DNA of 64,000 nucleotides, from NCBI RefSeq assembly GCF_033568475.1, contig NC_133121.1, positions 133,270,375 through 133,334,374 of the forward strand. Reading direction: 5' to 3'. Under the pieces are notes generated by a model. That model saw only the letters and a program-made list of their open reading frames with translations, did not search any database and had not been told where the DNA came from. Made by a program: the position numbers and the translations under genes. The DNA is from Henckelia pumila (lineage: Eukaryota > Streptophyta > Magnoliopsida > Lamiales > Gesneriaceae). Numbering within the stretch: position 1 is the first letter of the stretch; each line of letters opens with the position of its first letter. Below are positions 60,603-64,000 of the stretch, piece after piece.

Positions 60603-62261
60603 TCAATCCTTCTCTTGTTTGATGGAAGCTTTTAATTTTTTTTCCATTGATGTCGAAGAAAACTCATCCATCAGTGCTCTTTTCAAAGTTGAATTCTTCA
60701 GACTATCTGGTGAAATAACTGTTTTTCCCGTAGATTTGATTGGTGTAGAAACTTCATCTTCTGAGGATAAAACCTGTTGGAAAAAAATATTTATTAGATA
60801 ATTTTGTAGATTCTTCAAGATGTTAGACAAAATTTAATGATTATCACCTCCATGTCTCCAGTCTCTGATCTTTTTAGTTTTGAAAACAAATCTGATTCCT
60901 GTGGCAAAACGAATTTGTTAGATTTTGATGTATTAAATTTGTAATTTACATTCTAAGAAATTTGATAAACCTGGCTCTCAAAAAGTTCTTCAGCGTATTT
61001 TTCAACGATTTTAGGGTCTGTTACAATTTTGATGACCGTGTAAATCCCATTATATCCACGAATTTGGTTTGCCCTCACTTGAACTTTGAACAGAACATTT
61101 CGATCAGCTATAAATTCAAAATATTTTGGCATCTATGTAGCATCCATACCCTGAAGTAATATGTGAGATTTATGTTTAATCAACATTTAAAATATCAAAA
61201 ACTTATTTTGCATACCTGATTTTCCATTTCAGTTTTCAATTCTAAAGCTGATTTTCCAAGAAGTTCAATACATGAAAACTGCATTTCCAGTGATATCAAC
61301 AACTCTAATTTGCATCTTGAACCTAAAGAAAGAATTTTTGAAAAATATGTTTCAGTTAACAATCTGTAAAAGTTATTAAAGTTATGATACTATTTATTTA
61401 TATTATTAAGCAAACCTCATATTTCCTTGGGTATCAAAATGGGCACACTTTTCACAGTAAAACTTCTCACCCACTGCATTGAGTTTCTTGGGGCATTTTT
61501 TACATGCTAAATACCACCAGTTTTCCTTAGATTCCACAGAAACTATTTTTGTAGTTACCCAAAAACTTTCTACCTGTGAACAAATCAAAACAAATAATTA
61601 GTTACTGTTTTAAGTTATAAATTTTTTTTAATATCATACCTCATCGTTTTCGGACAATTGTTCTATAGTTCTGAAAATATCCTTCGAGGTGTTAAGTTCA
61701 TCGACAATTGTTGTGGCCGATGGCAGAGACATTGAGCTCATTGAATTCCTTAATGCACTGCTCGAGGTCATTCTAAATCACAATAGAAGTTGAATTTTTG
61801 TCAATAATAAAAAATACGTCAATTAATTTTTTTTTTAAAATTTAAATGAAATAAAGGTGATAATACCTATGTCGAAATTCATTAACTTCCTCAAATTTTC
61901 CATTTAATATCAACTTGCTAATATAAAATGTGTTCGTAACTCCAACTTCGCCTTTATATCTTCTTGCACGATACATCTGAAGAATCACGATCACTGGCTC
62001 ATCACCAATTGTATTTAGAAATGACATCATTTCGTCCACGAAATTTCCCCACAAAGTGCATGGCAATTTGTTGTGCCTGAAAATGCATTAATAGACATGG
62101 AAGATATTATAATTAAACTTCATAATCTCCACAAAAATAAAATATGAAAATAACAATTTTTTACTCTAAATCTTCAATGGCAAAATCAATTAGCTTTGTA
62201 GGACGGCCATTGATTTCTTTAGCTTTCGGGTTATCTCTTGAAATCATTGTCCCAATCACAT
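60603..62261 (-). pseudogene. Replication-protein-A-like gene of the Helitron, truncated and disrupted
   Basis: Exons by splice signals: 62261-62165, 62076-61867, 61772-61640, 61573-61416, 61322-61216, 61150-60971, 60898-60848, 60773-60603. The first two encode an OB-fold of the RPA 70-kDa type (RPTKLIDFAIEDL, then CTLWGNFVDEMMSFLN). The fourth and later exons are the DNA-binding C domain with a zinc ribbon (YLACKKCP ... FYCEKCAHFD). RPA binds single-stranded DNA; plant Helitrons often carry such genes, presumably to protect the displaced strand. Damage: one extra base near 61268 shifts the frame, and a TAG lies at 61133-61135. The N-terminal exons are not in the window because Copia-4 starts near 62334. 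The tail (exons 7-8) is lysine- and serine-rich with no domain. Confidence 0.85.
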
Positions 62262-62333
62262 CTAGAAAAAAAAAGGATAAATTAACAAATTAAAATATAA
62301 TAAAAAATTCTAAGATAATTAAAATACATTTCA

Positions 62334-62640
62334 ATATTAGGAGACACTTTGCACAATCCCGTTCTATCTTGTTTCTAAGAGTTCTGATCTCTCTTGTTTC
62401 TCTTCATAAAAGAGTTTCTTTAAAGCACTTTGTGTTCGAAGTTCTTTGGGTTTGCAGTGCTGCTACTCAAAGTTGTAAAGCGTTCTATCTTAGGAGACAC
62501 TTTGCACAATCCCGTTAGCACCTAGGCGGGGCAAATTTTGTCTTAAAGAAAAAGAGTTAAACTCTTGGCTCGCTGTTTTGATCGTGTGGTTGCAAGTGGT
62601 GAAATTTGTCGCTACAAGTTTAAGACAAAATTTTCGTTTC
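62334..62640 (+). repeat. Probable Copia-4 LTR end and leader
   Basis: A block TTAGGAGACACTTTGCACAA occurs at about 62337 and about 62489 (period about 152). The sequence then runs through TGTGGTTGCAAGTGG to GCTACA at about 62616, followed by AGTTTAAGACAAAATTTTCG and the gag ATG. The LTR 5' end and a TG start are not clear. As in Copia-3, the usual TGGTATCAGAGC primer site is missing and a similar AGTTTAAGACA-like stretch follows the LTR end. Confidence 0.45.
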
Positions 62641-63179
62641 ATGGCTACTGATCCATCTTCCAGTGATACGCCCCCACCACCGCCCCCTGTTACGCCACCA
62701 CCACATGTTACGCCGCCGCCACCTACGGCTCCTGCTTCTACTGCCCATGCCGAGAAACCTGAGAAGTTCTCCGGTACTGACTTCAAAACATGTCAGCAGA
62801 AGATGTTGTTTTACCTCACAACACTTCATCTTGCGAGGTTTCTGAAGGAAGTCGTTGTTGTTCCGGCACCGGATGCTGACACACAAACAAGGTCTGCTTT
62901 CGATGCATGGTGTCACAGCGACTTCTTGTGCCGAAACTACATACTGAATGGGTTGGACAATACACTGTATAGTGTATATTCTGCAACCAAGACTGCTAAG
63001 GAACTATGGGAATCCTTGGAGAAAAAGTATAAGACCGAGGATGCTGGCACAAAGAAATTTGTAGTCGGAAAGTTTCTTGAGTTCAAAATGGTTGATACCA
63101 AGACGGTGATTAGCCAAGTGCAAGAGTTTCAAATCATCATCCATGATATAATGGCCGAAGGGATGATGATCAGTGAGTC
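62641..63179 (+). pseudogene. Copia-4 gag, cut by a Gypsy LTR
   Basis: The frame starts at the ATG 62641 with a proline-rich N-terminus (TPPPPPPVTPPP), then EKFSGTDFKTCQQKMLFYLT, CRNYILNGLDNTLYSVYSAT, DAGTKKFVVGKFLEFKM and VQEFQIIIHDIMAEGM, the UBN2-type gag of plant Copia elements. It is closely related to the Copia-3 gag but better preserved. It is interrupted at 63180; protease and pol would lie beyond the window. Confidence 0.88.
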
Positions 63180-64000
63180 TGAAACATCCTAGAACTTCTA
63201 GTGAATTTTTTAATGAAACATCCTAGAACTTCTAGTGAATTTTTTTTTTTAGACACTCTAAATATAAAATAATGAATATAAATATATATATCCCCATACA
63301 TATATATATCGTACTAAAAAAAATACTTTACTTAATTTAAAATACATATACACAATACATACAATAAAAGTACACACATTCAATTAAATACTTAAAAATA
63401 ACTTTTCTTAATTTAATATATATACACACATTAAACATAAATAATAACAAAAGTACAATGCATGCAAATAAATACCTAACATTAAATACTAAATAATAAT
63501 TTATAAGAATTCCATAATAAAACTCCTAAATAATATTTCTTTCACAAAAATTCATGAAAACTTAGAAAATAAATACTTAAATCTAAAATCCATGCATATA
63601 CTAAATATATATAATAATAAAACCTATGCGGAAATAAATATTCTAGTCTCAACATAAAATTCATAATTGAGCGATGGTCACGGGTACTAGCCGCCTGGAT
63701 ACTCATACGCCCTCGCCGCCAGTCGGGAACACATTAACTTCATTAATATTCTGCTCACCTGCACCATTTAAATCTAGTGAGCCTAGAGGCTCAACACGTT
63801 CTATCCTTATATAACAAAATAAAATCACACACAAGCACACATCATATAAAATACGTGGATAATAATTATACGTGCATGATCTTAAAATTATATGCATATA
63901 GACATGAATAAATAATTATAATGCTAAATCATCATGCTATAACATAATTAATCATACTTTATAAATCTCATAAAATAACTTATCATAATTTCTTAGTTCT
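63180..64000 (-). repeat. LTR of a second Tekay-like Gypsy element (partial)
   Basis: It starts TGAAACATCCTAGAACTTCT. It resembles the LTR at 34315 in order and motifs: a TGAAAC start, then GGTCACGGG, CTCATACGCCCTCGCCGCC, GCTCACCTGCACCAT and TAGTGAGCCTAGAGGCTCAA (compare 34677-34775). The first 34 bases are duplicated (63180-63213 and 63214-63246). The right end is outside the window. Orientation matches the Gypsy element at 34315. Confidence 0.82.

Larger units (their letters stand above)
49405..62333 (-). mobile_element. Large Helitron (3' part), Rep-helicase plus RPA-like gene
   Basis: The 3' terminus at 49405 shows CTAG and a GC hairpin and is followed by T on the minus strand, as Helitrons require. 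The minus strand carries, 5' to 3', an RPA-like gene and a Rep-helicase gene, the gene set known from autonomous plant Helitrons. The 5' terminus (TC next to an A) is not identified; the RPA-like gene is cut by Copia-4 near 62334, so the rest probably lies beyond that insertion, outside the window. The element is at least 12.9 kb. Confidence 0.88.

Noticed and set aside
62490..62916. Glycine- and arginine-rich minus frames opposite the Copia-4 gag
   Set aside because: They are the complement of the proline codon run in gag. The plus frame has a clear UBN2-type gag.
49405..64000. A novel defence or regulatory system around the Helitron
   Set aside because: Rep-helicase plus an RPA-like gene is the known gene set of plant Helitrons. 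Nothing here needs a new system; the unusual part is the duplication and the intact frame.

Overview
This is nuclear DNA of a flowering plant, most likely a eudicot. The evidence is AT-rich intergenic sequence, spliced genes with GT-AG introns, plant-type Copia, Gypsy (chromovirus), LINE, hAT and Harbinger-like elements, an intron-containing plant-style Helitron, and a multi-FKBP/TPR peptidyl-prolyl isomerase of the ROF type. The repeats look familiar from asterid (Lamiales-like) genomes, but that placement is a guess. I saw no rRNA, tRNA, CRISPR array, organellar insert or bacterial gene.

Region 1 (1-11.8 kb) is gene-poor. It holds two damaged host genes, both on the minus strand. One is an X8-domain (callose-binding-like) protein with a C-terminal membrane segment and a single frameshift (3064-3542). 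The other is an unprocessed FKBP62/ROF1-like pseudogene with introns still in place, a missing exon and many frameshifts (7380-10196). Local duplications lie at 859-1408, 5082-5326 and 5841-6544, and a near-perfect 30-bp-arm hairpin at 11066-11132.

Region 2 (11.8-47.8 kb) is a transposon nest. After a solo LTR (11846-13270, target-site duplication CATTT), a MITE-like element and an LTR-like block comes one 5'-truncated LINE. Its roughly 3.1 kb of reverse-transcriptase and RNase H coding sequence is spread over 31 kb (about 16637-47780). Five elements sit directly in it, each with an identifiable target-site duplication: a 125-bp MITE (TTA), a hAT element (CTTATGGC), Copia-1 (CTTAG), Copia-3 (AAAAT) and Copia-2 (AGTTA). 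Two more sit at a second level: a solo LTR (CCTAC) inside a Copia-3 LTR, and a Tekay-like Gypsy element (CTGGT) inside the reverse transcriptase of Copia-2. Copia-1 (4 differences between 462-bp LTRs) and the Gypsy element (about a dozen substitutions between 2.85-kb LTRs) are the youngest. Copia-3 is older and has a 1.7-kb internal inversion. The solo LTR in Copia-3 has an unusual promoter: two groups of four 16-bp near-palindromes at about 21-bp spacing, with an as-1-type TGACG pair between them and a TATA box just downstream.

Region 3 (49.4-62.3 kb) is the 3' part of a large Helitron on the minus strand. It shows the terminal CTAG with a GC-rich hairpin (49405-49432). It carries an eight-exon Rep-helicase gene whose exons join into one open frame of 1555 codons, and, upstream on the same strand, a replication-protein-A-like gene that is now broken. 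A 1.9-kb block with the promoter side and exon 1 of the Rep-helicase gene is present twice. The Helitron's 5' end is not seen. A Copia-4 element (gag from 62641) is inserted in it and is itself interrupted at 63180 by the LTR of a second Gypsy element that runs off the window.

No gene here appears to be an intact host gene. The coding content that looks complete is the Helitron Rep-helicase; the Copia-1 gag-pol is complete apart from one stop codon. Exon limits come from reading splice signals by eye and family similarity, not from transcripts.
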